This document shows positions 52,745-64,000 of a stretch of DNA of 64,000 bases, piece after piece (positions within the stretch are counted from its first letter, which is position 1; the number at the start of each line of letters is the position of its first letter). The stretch lies in the NCBI GenBank assembly GCA_917880725.1, contig OU862884.1:7770001-7834000 (forward strand), given 5' to 3'. A program made the translations under genes and the position numbers. Source of the DNA: Selenia dentaria. Taxonomy: Eukaryota > Arthropoda > Insecta > Lepidoptera > Geometridae. Under the pieces are notes generated by a model. The model made no database searches. It was not told where the DNA came from and saw only the letters and a list, made by a program, of their open reading frames with translations.

Positions 52745-53258
52745 AGCCGTCAGGTTGTGGAATTTTCTACCATTGAAAAAAAAGCGACCAAAGAAAAAAA
52801 TATTAATCAAAGATCAGGTTAAACAATGTATCTATCAGCATTAACTGTTACTCACTAATTCACTACTACTAATCGAGTACAACTTATTTTGTATCTGAAA
52901 ATAATATAATAATTTTAAAAAATCCGGCTGTACTCACTTGGTATTATGTCGGTTTAAGTCCAACTACATTTCGAACGTAGAGGTTTTTTTTCACGTGTTC
53001 AGGCTTGGAGATCGCGTCGCGTTTCTTAGTATATATTTTAGTCTATGGCGTCGCGCACTGACAGCACAATACTGCGACATAATACCAAATGAGTGCAGCC
53101 GGTATCTTTATTATTATTATTATAATGTGTAATACTCACGATAGTTTTCAAACTCTAATTAAAAAATATTATTTCATGTTGTTTTGTATTGAATATTAAT
53201 TTCTTTAAATTATTTCCATATACCAGGTACTATATCATAGTACCAAATTTTTATTGAA
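52745..53258. other. AT-rich DNA, nothing recognised
   Basis: No supported feature; a TTATTATTATTATTA run near 53110. Confidence 0.4.
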
Positions 53259-53318
53259 AAACAAACGTTTACATAATATTTTTATGTTAATAAATAATTG
53301 TTATGTAAACGTTTGTTT
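53259..53318. repeat. 18-bp perfect inverted repeat
   Basis: AAACAAACGTTTACATAA (53259-53276) and its complement (53301-53318), 24-base AT spacer. Possibly a tiny MITE. Confidence 0.75.
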
Positions 53319-54195
53319 ATATAACTAATGTCTTAGAAAAGTAAACGAAATTGAGCAAAGCATCTCAGAAATACAGATACTGAAAGAACACCGAACCACG
53401 GTTCCACATCCATAAACGAGCTGACTGCATGAACTCTCAACACTGAAAAGTGTATCTCACCCAATCAGAATATATTATGGAGAATGTTATTATTTTGTAC
53501 AACTACTTTGTGTAAGCCCATACTTGGCAAAAAGTTTTATTTGAATTCTTAAGAGTTGTATCTTATTCTTATTACGATGAGAGGGTATTTTTAGCTGTAT
53601 TATTTTGTTATGTGTTATATATATAAATAGTGTTTTTTTAGTAAATGTGATATGCTCACGAAAAAGTAACATATGAAAACACACGCGAGGCGGACCCACC
53701 AAAATTATTCTAGACGTTACATCGTAAATCATGCCATAGCTACCAGCGTGCAAAACCTTGCACCCGCCTTTTAGCATGAGATGCATTTAGGTGAATGTTA
53801 CACGGGGGAAAATCTTTATAACACTGGCGAAATCTCGAAACGTGGCATGAATTATGTGGTGTATTAAGAATTATGTAATGTAAGTGGTCGCCGCGATCTT
53901 GTAGCGTAAACTCCCTGAGGATGGGCATCGGACATGCCTGAAACTTAGGTCGGTAACTTGGGCTAATTACGTGAGTAAAGTCGGGTTTGATATTAATTTG
54001 AGTTATGTAATCATAATTTTCACATCAGATATGATATCAAAGTCCGTGTATGGTAATATAGTACCTTTCAACGAAGGCCTAAGTATGGTTCAAGCCGAAT
54101 ATCAATCAGACGATATATAAAAGGTGGTGGAACTCATCTGCAAATGTCCGCCTTGGGTGGTAACTCTGCGCAACACTAGTTAATATGCCTATTTA
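53319..54195. other. Unassigned DNA with a possible interspersed repeat
   Basis: About 53800-54000 (GAAATCTCGAAACGTGGCATG ... GAGGATGGGCATCGGACATG) has the look of a lepidopteran interspersed repeat, not confirmed. No gene. Confidence 0.3.
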
Positions 54196-56339
54196 TATTA
54201 GAGGCAAACTGGAGAGGTCTCGTCTGATGAAGTCTACGCTCCGACCCACTCGTGCCCGTATTCAAGACCCCGAGAGCTTTCAACTTGAGCTATCCAATCG
54301 CTTCGATTGCCTTGAGAACATCGCTTCAGTGGACGAGATCAATAACAGGTTAGTAGAAACTGTCCATACAGTGGGTTCCAAGTACTTTAAACCCCACCGT
54401 ACAGATAGGCCACAGAAACTCTCCAACGATACCCTCAACCTCATGGCTGAACGACGCTCATTGAAATTGCAGTCTTCGAATGATGCTGAAGCATATAGGC
54501 TGCTCAATAGACGAATATGGAAGTCCTTGCGACACGACATCCGGATCTTTAATACAAACCGTATTAAAGAGACGATAGAGCGGAAAAAAGGCTCCAAAGT
54601 GTTTGCAAGAGACATGTCTATTGGGCAAAGCCAGTTGACGAAGCTGAAGAGAGGAGACGGCAGTGTAGCGTCGACCAAAGCGGAAGTGTTAGGAGAGGTC
54701 GAGAGTTTCTACGGACAGTTATACACCTCGGTCGCTAAACCTGTTAGCAGCTCGGTCAAAGACCCAAGAGCCAAGCTGACCCGACATTATACCGAAGATA
54801 TCCCGGACATCAGCCTGTACGAGATTAGAATGGCCTTGAAACAGCTTAAGAACAACAAGGCGCCTGGTGACGACGGTATCACATCTGAGCTTCTGAGAGC
54901 GGGTGGAACACCGGTACTTAAAGTCCTTCAGAAGCTCTTTAATACCGTCTTACTCGAAGGCTCAACGCCAGAAGCATGGAATAAAAGCGTGGTGGTGCTG
55001 TTCTTTAAGAAAGGTGACAACACTTTACTTAAAAATTACGGACCCATCTCGCTTTTGAGCCATGATTATAAGCTGTTTTCGAAGGTCATAACGAACCGTC
55101 TCAGTCGCAGGTTTGATGAATTCCAGCCTCCGGAACAAGCCGGTTTCCGAAAAGGCTATAGTACCATAGACCACATCCACACGCTACGGCAAGTTATACA
55201 GAAGACCGAAGAGTATAACTTGCCTCTTTGTCTAGCGTTTGTGGACTATGAGAAAGCCTTTGATTCGATCGAGACGTGGGCAGTGCTTGAGTCTCTCCAG
55301 CGGTGCCATATTGACTATCGGTATATTGAAGTGCTGAAGTGTTTGTACAAAAACGCCTACATGTCAGTCCGAGTACAGGAGCAGAGTTCGAAGGCAATTC
55401 CATTGCAAAGAGGCGTGAGACAGGGAGATGTTATATCTCCGAAACTGTTCACCGCTACATTGGAAGACGCCTTCAAGCTTCTGGAATGGCAAGGACTTGG
55501 CATCAATATTAACGGCGAATACATCACTCACCTTCGATTTGCCGACGATATTGTAGTCATGGCAGAATCCATGGAAGACCTCAGTACAATGCTCGAAGGC
55601 CTCCATCGAGTTTCCCAACGGGTAGGTCTTAAGATGAACATGGACAAGACGAAAATTATGTCTAATGCCCATGTTGTACCTACCCCAATATCAGTTGGGA
55701 ACTCAGTTCTCGAAGTTGTTGACGAGTATATCTACCTGGGACAGACAGTCAAACTAGGCAGGTCCAACTTCGAGAAAGAGGTCAATCGTCGAATCCAACT
55801 CGGCTGGGCAGCGTTCCGGAAACTTCGCGAAGTCTTCTCGTCAAAAATACCTCAGTGCCTCAAGACAAGAGTCTTCGACCAATGTGTGTTACCAGTGATG
55901 ACTTATGGCACTGAAACGTGGTCTCTTACTATGGGCCTCATAGATAAGCTCAAAGTCGCACAACGAGCTATGGAAAGGGCTATGCTCGGGGTTTCTCTAT
56001 GTGATCGAATCAGAAATGAGGAGATCCGTAGAAGAACGAAAGTCACCGACATAGCCCAGAAGATTAGCCAGTTGAAGTGGCAGTGGGCAGGGCACATAGC
56101 ACGCAGAACAGATGGCCGATGGGGCCGAAAGGTTCTGGAGTGGAGACCACGGACCGGCAAGCGCAGCGTAGGTCGTCCACCGACACGGTGGACAGACGAC
56201 CTGAGGAAGGTCGCAGGACGACGTTGGATGCAGGCCGCTTCCAACCGGTCCTTTTGGAAAATCATGGGGGAGGCCTATGTTCAGCAGTGGACGTCCTACG
56301 GCTGAGATGATGATGATGATGATGATGATATTAGAGGCA
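54196..56339 (+). mobile_element. RTE-clade LINE, 5'-truncated, 12-bp target duplication
   Basis: Element 54208-56327 between ATATTAGAGGCA at 54196-54207 and 56328-56339. Ends in a GAT microsatellite. Truncated just after the endonuclease: the first residues align with about residue 335 of the copy at 4362. About 70 percent protein similarity to that copy by eye, so a different subfamily. Confidence 0.88.
54208..56305 (+). pseudogene. RTE reverse transcriptase, open but lacking endonuclease
   Basis: One uninterrupted frame of about 698 residues to TGA 56303-56305; the ATG at 54185 lies in flanking DNA. It lacks the whole APE endonuclease, so it is dead by truncation. RT motifs intact: QLKNNKAPGDDGI, FVDYEKAFDS (55237), RGVRQGDVISP (55414), active site FADD (55537). 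The C-terminus KLKWQWAGHIARR and RPPTRWTDDLRK is complete and shows where the copy at 4362 is frameshifted. One odd residue: the usual NYRPISLL reads NYGPISLL. Confidence 0.85.
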
Positions 56340-56720
56340 TCTAATCAGCGGTGCAAGCATGGACTGTCGATAGTATAAAATTATCGATAAAAGACAGCCC
56401 GCGATATAGCTTTCTTGGCTAGATTCATGCTAGAGGCAAGGTAAGATAGCTGATAAAAGTTAGTTTATCGACTCGATAAGTTTTTCGTGACACCAATGCT
56501 TGTATGGTTGATATGTGAAAGCCCTGAATTAAGGCGCTGGCAGCACAGCGTTTGGCTATGTTCAATTTCCTTTACTTGAAATCAAGCAAGAGCATCTCGT
56601 AAAAACGTACAAATTTCATAAAAAAATGTGCACTGTGATATAAAAAAAATAATCCGTCAATGTTTGTGTATTAAAAATAACTATTTTATGATATGTGTTT
56701 CATGGCTAATACAAACTATA
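56340..56720. other. Unassigned DNA
   Basis: No supported feature. Confidence 0.4.
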
Positions 56721-56830
56721 CTTCTATACTAATATTATAAACGGGAAAGATGTGTATGTATGTTTGTAACGAATTGGCTCAAAAAGTACTAAACAGATTT
56801 AGAAGCTTAGTCACGGCATGGCTCATTTCC
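56721..56830 (+). repeat. Helitron-like 5' fragment (CTTCTATACTAATATTATAAA)
   Basis: Begins TTCTATACTAATATTATAAA then GGGAAAGATGTGTATG and TGTTTGTAACG, the well-known start of a widespread lepidopteran Helitron-like repeat. No matching 3' end nearby. Confidence 0.45.
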
Positions 56831-56999
56831 TGTTCTGGAAAAGGTGGGTATGGCATGTATAAATATATACATGGTAGGTACAAAATGATGTGCTAAAAAG
56901 TAAACTGGATTTTGTACCCTGAAATATAGGACTGTATCGTCGTCTGTTATCGACTGCCAGTTATCAAAAAGTGCTGTTACCTGCGTGTGGTACCTACCT

Positions 57000-57095
57000 C
57001 TAACGATACCGGCGGTCGCGAGCCTTGTTCACAAGCGGCTTGTAGTTGCGCGGACCCGTTGACTTGGTGTTCCTCCTCGCCGACGTCGACGGCAT
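57000..57095 (-). CDS. Short GC-rich ORF, possible first exon
   Basis: 31 codons from ATG (57095-57093) to TAG: MPSTSARRNTKSTGPRNYKP then LVNKARDRRYR. Strongly basic, and GC-rich in AT-rich DNA. GT-containing donor-like sites follow (GTATCG before the stop, GAGGTAGGTA just after). Could be the first coding exon of a host gene or chance; no partner exon was identified. Confidence 0.2.
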   Translation of the reverse strand: MPSTSARRNTKSTGPRNYKPLVNKARDRRYR

Positions 57096-57184
57096 TATGA
57101 GTTTACGTCTATTGAGAGTTTCTTCATAGTGTAAGTCGTAGTAATTTTTAAACTTTCGCGATTTGAACACATAGTTATATTATA

Positions 57185-57225
57185 TTAACGTGGTCACGAG
57201 CGGAGTCCGCTCGTGACCACGTTAA
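57185..57225. repeat. 41-bp near-perfect palindrome flanked by TTAA
   Basis: Twenty-base arms (TTAACGTGGTCACGAGCGGA and its complement) around a single central G. Both ends are TTAA. Confidence 0.85.
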
Positions 57226-59516
57226 CACGTAAAAATTAATTTTTTTTTTAGATTTACGATAGGAACGAATAATGTGGATTGTTGACGATGCGGCACACGA
57301 CACACGAATGAAGCTAGCAGCAAGATGACAGCAGACTGATGGAACGAGTGTTGCAACCCTTTTGTTTTTTTAATGCTCTAAATTGTGTGATGATGCAGTA
57401 CAATGGGACACGGACTACATTGTAAACTTAAATCTCTTCAGATGTAATATTGAAGTGTAATGGACATTTTATTAAGTAGTGACTTCAGTAGGGAATATTA
57501 TATTATTGTAATATTGATAACGCTGTCGGTAGTAATATTAATATTGCACACCTCTAAAGGGGTAAGTTGTAACGACTATTTGATATTTTACAATAAAATT
57601 GTTATACCTTTTCCTAACTACAAGTTGCAATAAAGAAATTTGAATTTGAAAAATAAACTTGTTGCCACGCGCTATCGCGTGCGTCAGTACCCACGTTGAA
57701 GACCTAGCCGAAGCCAGAATACTCTGCAATTTCATACCTACTGAGGCCAAATTTCGCTAGTCATATTCTTGGTCTCATCACAGAAGATGATCGTTTGATT
57801 TTAATGATATTGATAAAAAAAATAAAAACTAGGCCTTACTATCAGCTTCGTAAAAAACATGCAAGTTCCGTGCAGTTCTTAAACCTGACTTAAACAGTTT
57901 TGAATGAAATCATACCAAGACGCTCATTTAGGTGAACAGTTTGAATATTGTTTTCTCAAAGGTGAACGGATAATATTGTCTCTGGCATTCTAACAATTTA
58001 CTATAACCAACATCGCAGACGCCTAGACGTTTGAAAGCTAATAAACTCAGTGGATTTAGAGCGACATGTTATCGAGAGTCCATACAAAAAACAGGTGAAC
58101 GGTTTTTCTGCGGTTCTTGAATAGTAGGCCTGAGCTGGCCTCCTTTAAAGTTGTCATGGTACGAATAAACCGGGCAGTTGCTTAGAAGTCCTGCTTTAAG
58201 AGCTTATAGTAAGGCCCCTAAGCACTTTTCATCGCGTTCCTTAGGCTTTACTACATCTATGCGGAAAGATATTAAACAGCCCTATTTGTAAGCTGGAAAC
58301 TTAAACTTCAATGTGTATTAACATGGCAGTAGGCACTAACTGCTAAAAACTTCCATAAAGGTGTAATACCAGATTATTCTTCACTACTTCAATTGAGAAA
58401 TAGAGACTTGGGTAGCTCAAGTCTGTATTTCTGAGAGAATAATATAGCTAGCTACGATTTAAATTCGCTAATCTCAAAATTTGGTTGGTACCCATTGAGA
58501 ATCTGAATACTTTCAAAAGGAAAATGAAGGCTTTTTAACTATTAGCGGCTGTTTGCGTGGTAACTTGTTGTGATTGTACCTGAAGTCGAAGTACGTCAAA
58601 AACCAATTCAAACTATTTTAAATGTATATATATAATAATAAATATACTCGTATAATAAATTTAGACTTTAGTTGTACTAAATAATGTTTGATACCGATTA
58701 TATTATCTGACTTTTAAAGCACTAAAACCTGGTTTAGCAAAATCAAACGGCTATTATATATGTAGAAAAAAATATCATGCTCGGATGAGATCTGTCCCTA
58801 CGTCTTCTCACTAACTGTATCATAAGATGTGACCGCTAAGGGACCAGTTTGAGTATCGAATGAATCTCCCTGGTCGTTTTAACAGTCGTATCAGGACAGA
58901 ACGCCATCTATCCAACATCTTGAAAGCTTTATTCGATCATGTACTAAGTAGGAATGAGAGGTAAAATAAACAATACAACAACAAAAACTAATTACATATT
59001 TATCCAGTATTATGATAAAAGCCTTCCTACATAGTGCTTTTGTGTTCTATGTTTAAAATTTAAGTAGATAGAATGTAGGAGTATAATATGAACTTAGATT
59101 TCCTTCCCACTAAAGTTACAAACGTAAGGGATGGTTATGAGACGGAAAAAATCCTCTTGGTGGAGTAACTGAATACCACCGGGAAATCACTAAAGAAGGT
59201 ATAGTGCGCAACTCTATAAAGTATTTCACACGACGAGCATTTTTTTCATGCTTTGGTGGAAATGGATGGTATGTATATATATGTAATTATATTAAATGGC
59301 TGTATATGTGTTAGTACGAGTATGTGCGCAGTAGAATACATTTTCGGATATCGTATAAAATATTTACAGGCTGCCATATTCAGAAAAACCGGTATTCTCT
59401 AACTTTACTTATTTCATGTCGTAGTTTTGAGCTATTTTATACTCTGGGCAAGATATAAATGTCCTTAAACGCTAAGATATACACAGCCATGGAAAAATGG
59501 CAAGTGCCTAGTATGG
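57226..59516. other. AT-rich DNA, no gene recognised
   Basis: 2.3 kb with only short frames (for example 57538-57750 minus). No splice-supported coding segment or repeat boundary could be placed. Confidence 0.4.
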
Positions 59517-59837
59517 GTCCCCACATGCGTCAGCACGGTTGCCGCTAGTCACCTGAGTCGCACCATTTACTCTTTGGCAGCTGCTACAGAAGACGCTGCT
59601 TCTAAAAAACCTTTAAAATATGTGGCTTTGGAGGCACGGTATCATTTCGTGCCTATTGCCGTGGAGACAATGGGTTGTTGGGGCGCTGTGGCCAAGGGTT
59701 TGGTGAGTGAGATAGGGCGGAGATTAAAAGAGAAGACAGGTGACGCCCGCTCCGGCTCGTACCTGGTGCAAAGGTTGGCCATAGCCATCCAGCGTGGTAA
59801 TGCAGCCAGTGTGGTACCTTTGCACCTGGTAAAGTAA
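59517..59837 (+). pseudogene. RT-polyprotein C-terminal fragment
   Basis: The frame reads AASHLSRTIYSLAAATEDAAS, KYVALEARYHFVPIAVETMG, WGAVAKGLVSEIGRRL, TGDARSGSYLVQRLAIAIQR and GNAASV. This matches the C-terminus of reverse-transcriptase proteins widespread in invertebrates (FVPIAVETLG, GDxRSGxxLxQRLSIAIQRGNA), recalled from memory. Ends TAA 59835-59837. GC-richer than its flanks; no RT core upstream. Confidence 0.55.
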
Positions 59838-61447
59838 GGGGTGGGCTATTTGATTAAGTGTTTGTTTGTTCATTGAAATATTTTTAATGTGGCATGAATA
59901 AAGAAAGACTGTTGTCCAGAATAACATAACAGTAGTTAAAATAGAGACATTTTAACAGTAGGATTTGTATCTTGAAGTAAGCCTAAGGAGACAAAGAAGC
60001 TCACAACGCAGAGAAAAAGGTATATAAATAGCTCGTTTCCAGAAAATCAAATTATTAATAAGTTCTAATGCCACCAAATTTACTAATTAACGTCACACAC
60101 ACCCACATGTCGCTAGTAGTATCTCTATAGATATTTTTTTGTGTTTGACTTTTTCCTTTCGAATGCTATATTAGATGTATGTATGATGTAATGATGTATG
60201 ATGTATACCCTTAAAGAAGTTTATTATTTGATAAATCAAATTTATTTAAATCCAGCACTTCGAAAATGATCACGACTTTGAAAAGCCGACACAAACGAGT
60301 GCGCACTTAATAAAGTTCTAAAGTCGAGTTTACAATAAACTTGTTCGCAAGACTCAGAAAATCAGTCAACGGCTGTCGTGCCTTACTCAACACGGCAACG
60401 TAAAAGGGGTGATGTTACATATGGATGCTAAGTTTGGTAAGCTTGTCAGTTTTCCTGTTAAAGGCTGCGTGTACAGGCCCAAGTGTCCAGTATGTTCGAA
60501 ACCAATAACAGCTCCGTTAGTTCAGTTGCTAACGACCCCAACTTCGAAGCACGGGGTTTCCTTAGGGTTCAGGGGGCAGGTCCGATCACTGGCAACTATT
60601 TTTGTGATGAGCAGAAACGTTTTTGTTCATGGGTCTTTAACGTTTGGATATATTTTTGTGTGTGTCCATGCCTCCTGCAACACATGGAGTTCTATTGCGA
60701 GGTATGAGTGTGTAGACGTTATTTTATTTTTGTCTGTGTGTTACACGAGTCATAATTCCACGAGCCTACTCTTTTATTTCGTTTTGGCATTATGACTGTC
60801 CGAAATGAAAGGTGGTAGTCGTCATGTGCCAGAGTGGTAGTCCAGATCATAAGTTAAATGTGATCTGACAGAAAATGAACGACGGTAAGTTTTATTTTTA
60901 AATCAACTAAACACAAAAACCTCAACATGCAGTTGGCTCATCGAAAACTTTCTGCTGAATTCTAGATAAGTATTCCTTTTTTTTTTTTTTAATGCTTCAA
61001 AGTGACTCCCTCTCGCCTGATGGAAAGCGAAGATGGAATCAAGAAACGATTGAGACTCAAAAACATGAGAGCAATAGGCTTTTGTCCGCTACGCAATTAA
61101 CTATAGCATGGTAAATTACACAAAGACAACCTATGGATTTAAACCACTAAAATTAAAATCATTTAATTCCACCTTAAGCCCAATAATAATTGAAAGAACT
61201 CGAATAAAATAGAATAATTTATTGGCATTTCATTGGCCTCGTATCACAAATCATGCAGCTGTGATCCACGCAATAAGTTCGTTGGGTGAAATGATACATT
61301 ATGCTATCAGCGTATGCCATACTGTGTCGTTATAGAAAGCCATGACTTTCTTAACATCTATAAAATCAATAAAGTATTAACACTAGGTTACTCTTATTAA
61401 ATTTATATATATTAATATATACAAATTTAACAATTATACATTTATAA
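59838..61447. other. AT-rich DNA, no gene recognised
   Basis: Frames at 60409-60795 and 60483-60707 overlap in different frames and show no domain. A T14 run at about 60977-60990 precedes CCTGATGGAAAGCGAAGATG, possibly part of an interspersed repeat. Confidence 0.35.
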
Positions 61448-61487
61448 GTATACGCACAATACATTAATAAATGTATTGTGCGTATAC
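61448..61487. repeat. 17-bp perfect inverted repeat
   Basis: GTATACGCACAATACAT / ATGTATTGTGCGTATAC around TAATAA, within AT-rich palindromic sequence (61390-61520). Confidence 0.8.
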
Positions 61488-62759
61488 GTATAAATATAGC
61501 CTATAAATATATATAAATATAAGCCTGCCTTGGAATTTACCATTCAGCTATATAAATGAAAGTATAAATTGCACAAGATTATATTTTAGCAAGAGACCGA
61601 GGCTCAGTATTATCAACGGCTTCACAGATTGTAATAATTAAACGCCAAGACAAGCCGAACAAGTTCTTTAGACTTTAAGCATAACAAACTCGGACCGTGT
61701 GTCACAGACTTTAAACTCGCTTTATTATTTTCATACTGATTTTGTTTATGATGAACTTTGAGGCATCTCATCAAGGTTTGAGCTTCATTTCGTGTTAGCG
61801 AGAGTAGCGTGTGTGTCGGCTTTACATAAAGTTATAATTTAATGGTTTGGAGTTATGAATGGAGGTTGTTCTGATTGGGTGATTAATATTTATCTGTGCA
61901 AAAGAGCCCATATCAGTAAAATTTTAAGATTTAGCAGCACCCTGCGGGACCGCTTACGTAAACATGACTATTCAAGAATCTTTGCATGGTAAAAGTACTA
62001 TATACGCGATAGAGCAATAGAATACTAGTTACTGCCTGCAACTTCGACTTAGTACAGTATTATCACGTTCCCTCGGGCACTACCATTTGAAAAGAGATAA
62101 AACCACCATTTCAAATTGTATCCAAATCCGTTGACCCGTTTCAACGTAAAGAAGTAACAAACATACACAACCAAAGCACAAACCTTCGTATGTACATCAT
62201 TATTATTGTAATGTGATAACTACAATGAATTTGGATAACTCTGGTATAAAATAATGTCATGGATCGCAGAGCCCAAACTACAAAACCATTCAGTTACTAA
62301 TGCCCCTAACTGTACCAAGGCATCAAACGCAATATCGTGAGGTACAGTGAGTGAAGTTTGCTCCCCTTTGATCCGCGCTCATTATATGCAAATGTTACAT
62401 TCGTAATACACACCTTGTGTGATTTCAAGTAGAATTTGCGATAGTGTTTGATGAGTAGGCTGGTGAGTTTAACGATTCGTAGCTGACTCTATATGTCAGT
62501 TGTGCCAAATAAACCATGTTTTAAAGTATACAGAAAAATAGGAAACTTCTTCAACATAACTTTTAACTATAATAATTTCGGACCTATAAACTAATCTCAC
62601 TGACGTTCAGTCTTTATATTACTATGGAAAGTTGTGCACTGGCATACGCAGAAGCCCAACACCTGATCAACGACCGGTAATACGTTTTTCGTCAAAACCC
62701 GTCTTATTCTTAAGTAAGTTACTTAATCTGTAGAGAGGTCATAGAAAAGTCAGAAAGGT
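61488..62759. other. Unassigned DNA, possible Helitron-like remnant
   Basis: About 62060-62180 (CAAATCCGTTGACCCGTTTC ... AACAAACATACA) resembles the 5' body of lepidopteran Helitron-like repeats in reverse. No gene. Confidence 0.3.
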
Positions 62760-63240
62760 AGGCCGTTTCTCTAGACATCCAAAGCCTTTGACAGCGTGTG
62801 GGACGATAGTCTTATAAGGAGGCATGCTTTTTACAGCTTGTTCAGTAGTCTATGTGTTTAGGTATGAAATTTTTTGAGGGATTAGTCCATCTGAGTTATC
62901 ATTGATGGTACCTCATTCAATCAACTGGCTAATGATGACCTCAAAAGTTGATACTCTCCGTAACACTTTTCTGTTTCGTATTAATAACTAAGCCCGGATA
63001 TTACAGATGACATAATTGTTGCATGAGAGTTATATATCCGATAGTCAAACCGATGCAGCGCAAATCCATGCAGTCTCTTCGTATAGCCAAGGTTTACTGA
63101 TTGAAGTTCCCTTAATGCAGTCTCCGATAGTGGCGATGCTAATCTCCTTGAGTTCGATACCAACAAGACCCAGGTGTATTTTTCTCCGCTAAACGGAGTC
63201 AGTTTCAACTGTCTCTCTACTTTTATGATATTTCTTTGCT
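62760..63240 (+). pseudogene. Degenerate Jockey-like RT core fragment
   Basis: Across several frames: SLDIQ...AFDSVWDDSLIRR (62773-62830, RT motif A region), FYSLFSSLC, then after more decay LNAVSDSGDANLLEFDTNKTQVYFSP (63110-63185, the region after the FADD motif). The FADD box itself is not found. Old and heavily broken. Confidence 0.5.
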
Positions 63241-64000
63241 GTGTATGATTTCTTTACCTAAATACATCACCGACTGTTTGGAGCTTCTTGGCTTCTAACG
63301 TAATATAAGATCACAAACATCGTGATTTTGTATGAGATATCCGTCAGGGTGTGTTATGTGTAGGGTGGTCTGTTTATATTGTTCATCTGATGAACAGTTC
63401 TCTCCGTGAAAACGAATTGAGACTAGAAATTAGTTTGAAAACGTGTACTAGTTCAGACAATTAATAATTTTTCATCTATTGATTCTTTAAATTAACTCTC
63501 AGTCTAGTCCCTAGTCGTAGTAGAGTCCCTTTTATCTCATCTCAAGAACCGCGCGCGTCACTTATCCCTAAATATTTATAGTAATCCCGATAAGAACGAA
63601 CAGTCGGGATAAAGTCGGCTCCTTGCAACGAAACGGTCTTTACTGTCTCTACCCGACCTTATATTTTCAACTCTAATTCTGGATCGTAAATTAATTGTCT
63701 TTACTCCTTTTATTGCTGTCTCTGGGATCAGTAATTGTAAAGATAAGTAGACAAGGTTAAGCAAGGAGAAAAAAAATTTACTCATCGCTAATTCCATTGA
63801 TGAGAAGGTCCGCTCCTTGCTAAGTAAACTCAACACGCAGACTCTGGTGTACAGGCAATCTCAAAGCAAGTCGTATGATAGGTTTCTAATGGGTTAGTTA
63901 TGGAGGTAGGTTTGTAACTACCGACGAAGTAGGAAGTACAAACTCTATGTACTTTCCATGAAATAGGCTCCGTAATTCTTCACGATCCACATTTATGTAT
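63241..64000. other. Unassigned DNA to window end
   Basis: No supported feature; the frame at 63576-63836 minus has no recognisable content. Confidence 0.4.

Noticed and set aside
59574..59837. Independent 87-residue host gene
   Set aside because: Starts at TTG, the same frame extends upstream, and the sequence matches RT C-termini.
1..64000. CRISPR arrays, rRNA, telomeric TTAGG repeats, prokaryotic operons
   Set aside because: None seen; close gene packing occurs only inside the Polinton, which is a eukaryotic virus-like element.

Overview
The window looks like insect nuclear DNA, most likely from a moth or butterfly. It is AT-rich, has eukaryotic splice and poly(A) signals, and is filled with R1-, RTE-, Jockey- and CR1-type non-LTR retrotransposons, tRNA-derived and Helitron-like repeats, fold-back elements and one Polinton/Maverick. 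I see no intact ordinary host gene, rRNA, functional tRNA or CRISPR array. The window opens on a HindIII site (AAGCTT), which may be a cloning end. The lepidopteran assignment rests on remembered repeat families, not on a database search.

Layout. (1) 1-8243: the 3' part of an R1-clade LINE, cut by the left edge, with a full-length RTE-clade LINE inserted in its ORF2 (4224-7439, 11-bp target duplication). (2) 8244-14806: AT-rich DNA with a decayed gag fragment, two Helitron-like ends, a broken leucine-rich-repeat gene (11995-13484) and a Jockey-type RT tail. (3) 14843-50004: a tandem segmental duplication. Unit 1 is 14843-40192 and unit 2 is 40193-50004. The units share two blocks, A (14843-18065 and 40193-43402) and B (34365-40192 and 43966-50004). 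Between A and B, unit 1 carries about 16.3 kb including the Polinton, while unit 2 carries about 560 unrelated bases with two hairpins. (4) 49617-51580: a minus-strand LINE with an R1 3'-end fragment nested in its tail. (5) 51600-64000: a MITE, RT tails, a 5'-truncated second RTE (54208-56327), palindromes and otherwise unassigned DNA.

The centrepiece is a Polinton at 18242-34163 (15,922 bp). It has about 93-bp terminal inverted repeats starting AG, a 6-bp target duplication GTCAAT, and a nearly complete set of open genes: protein-primed DNA polymerase B, packaging ATPase, chromodomain integrase, adenain-like protease, PLA2-domain protein, penton-like and hexon-like (double jelly-roll) capsid proteins, and four conserved or unknown proteins. 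Polymerase and integrase would copy and insert the element. ATPase, protease and capsid proteins are a virion-building kit, so this is an endogenous virus-like element.

Inside its left arm sits a GC-rich gene with two introns, its own TATA box and a poly(A) signal. Its predicted start codon exists only after splicing (AT|G). I do not recognise its 191-residue product. This is the strongest candidate for something undescribed.
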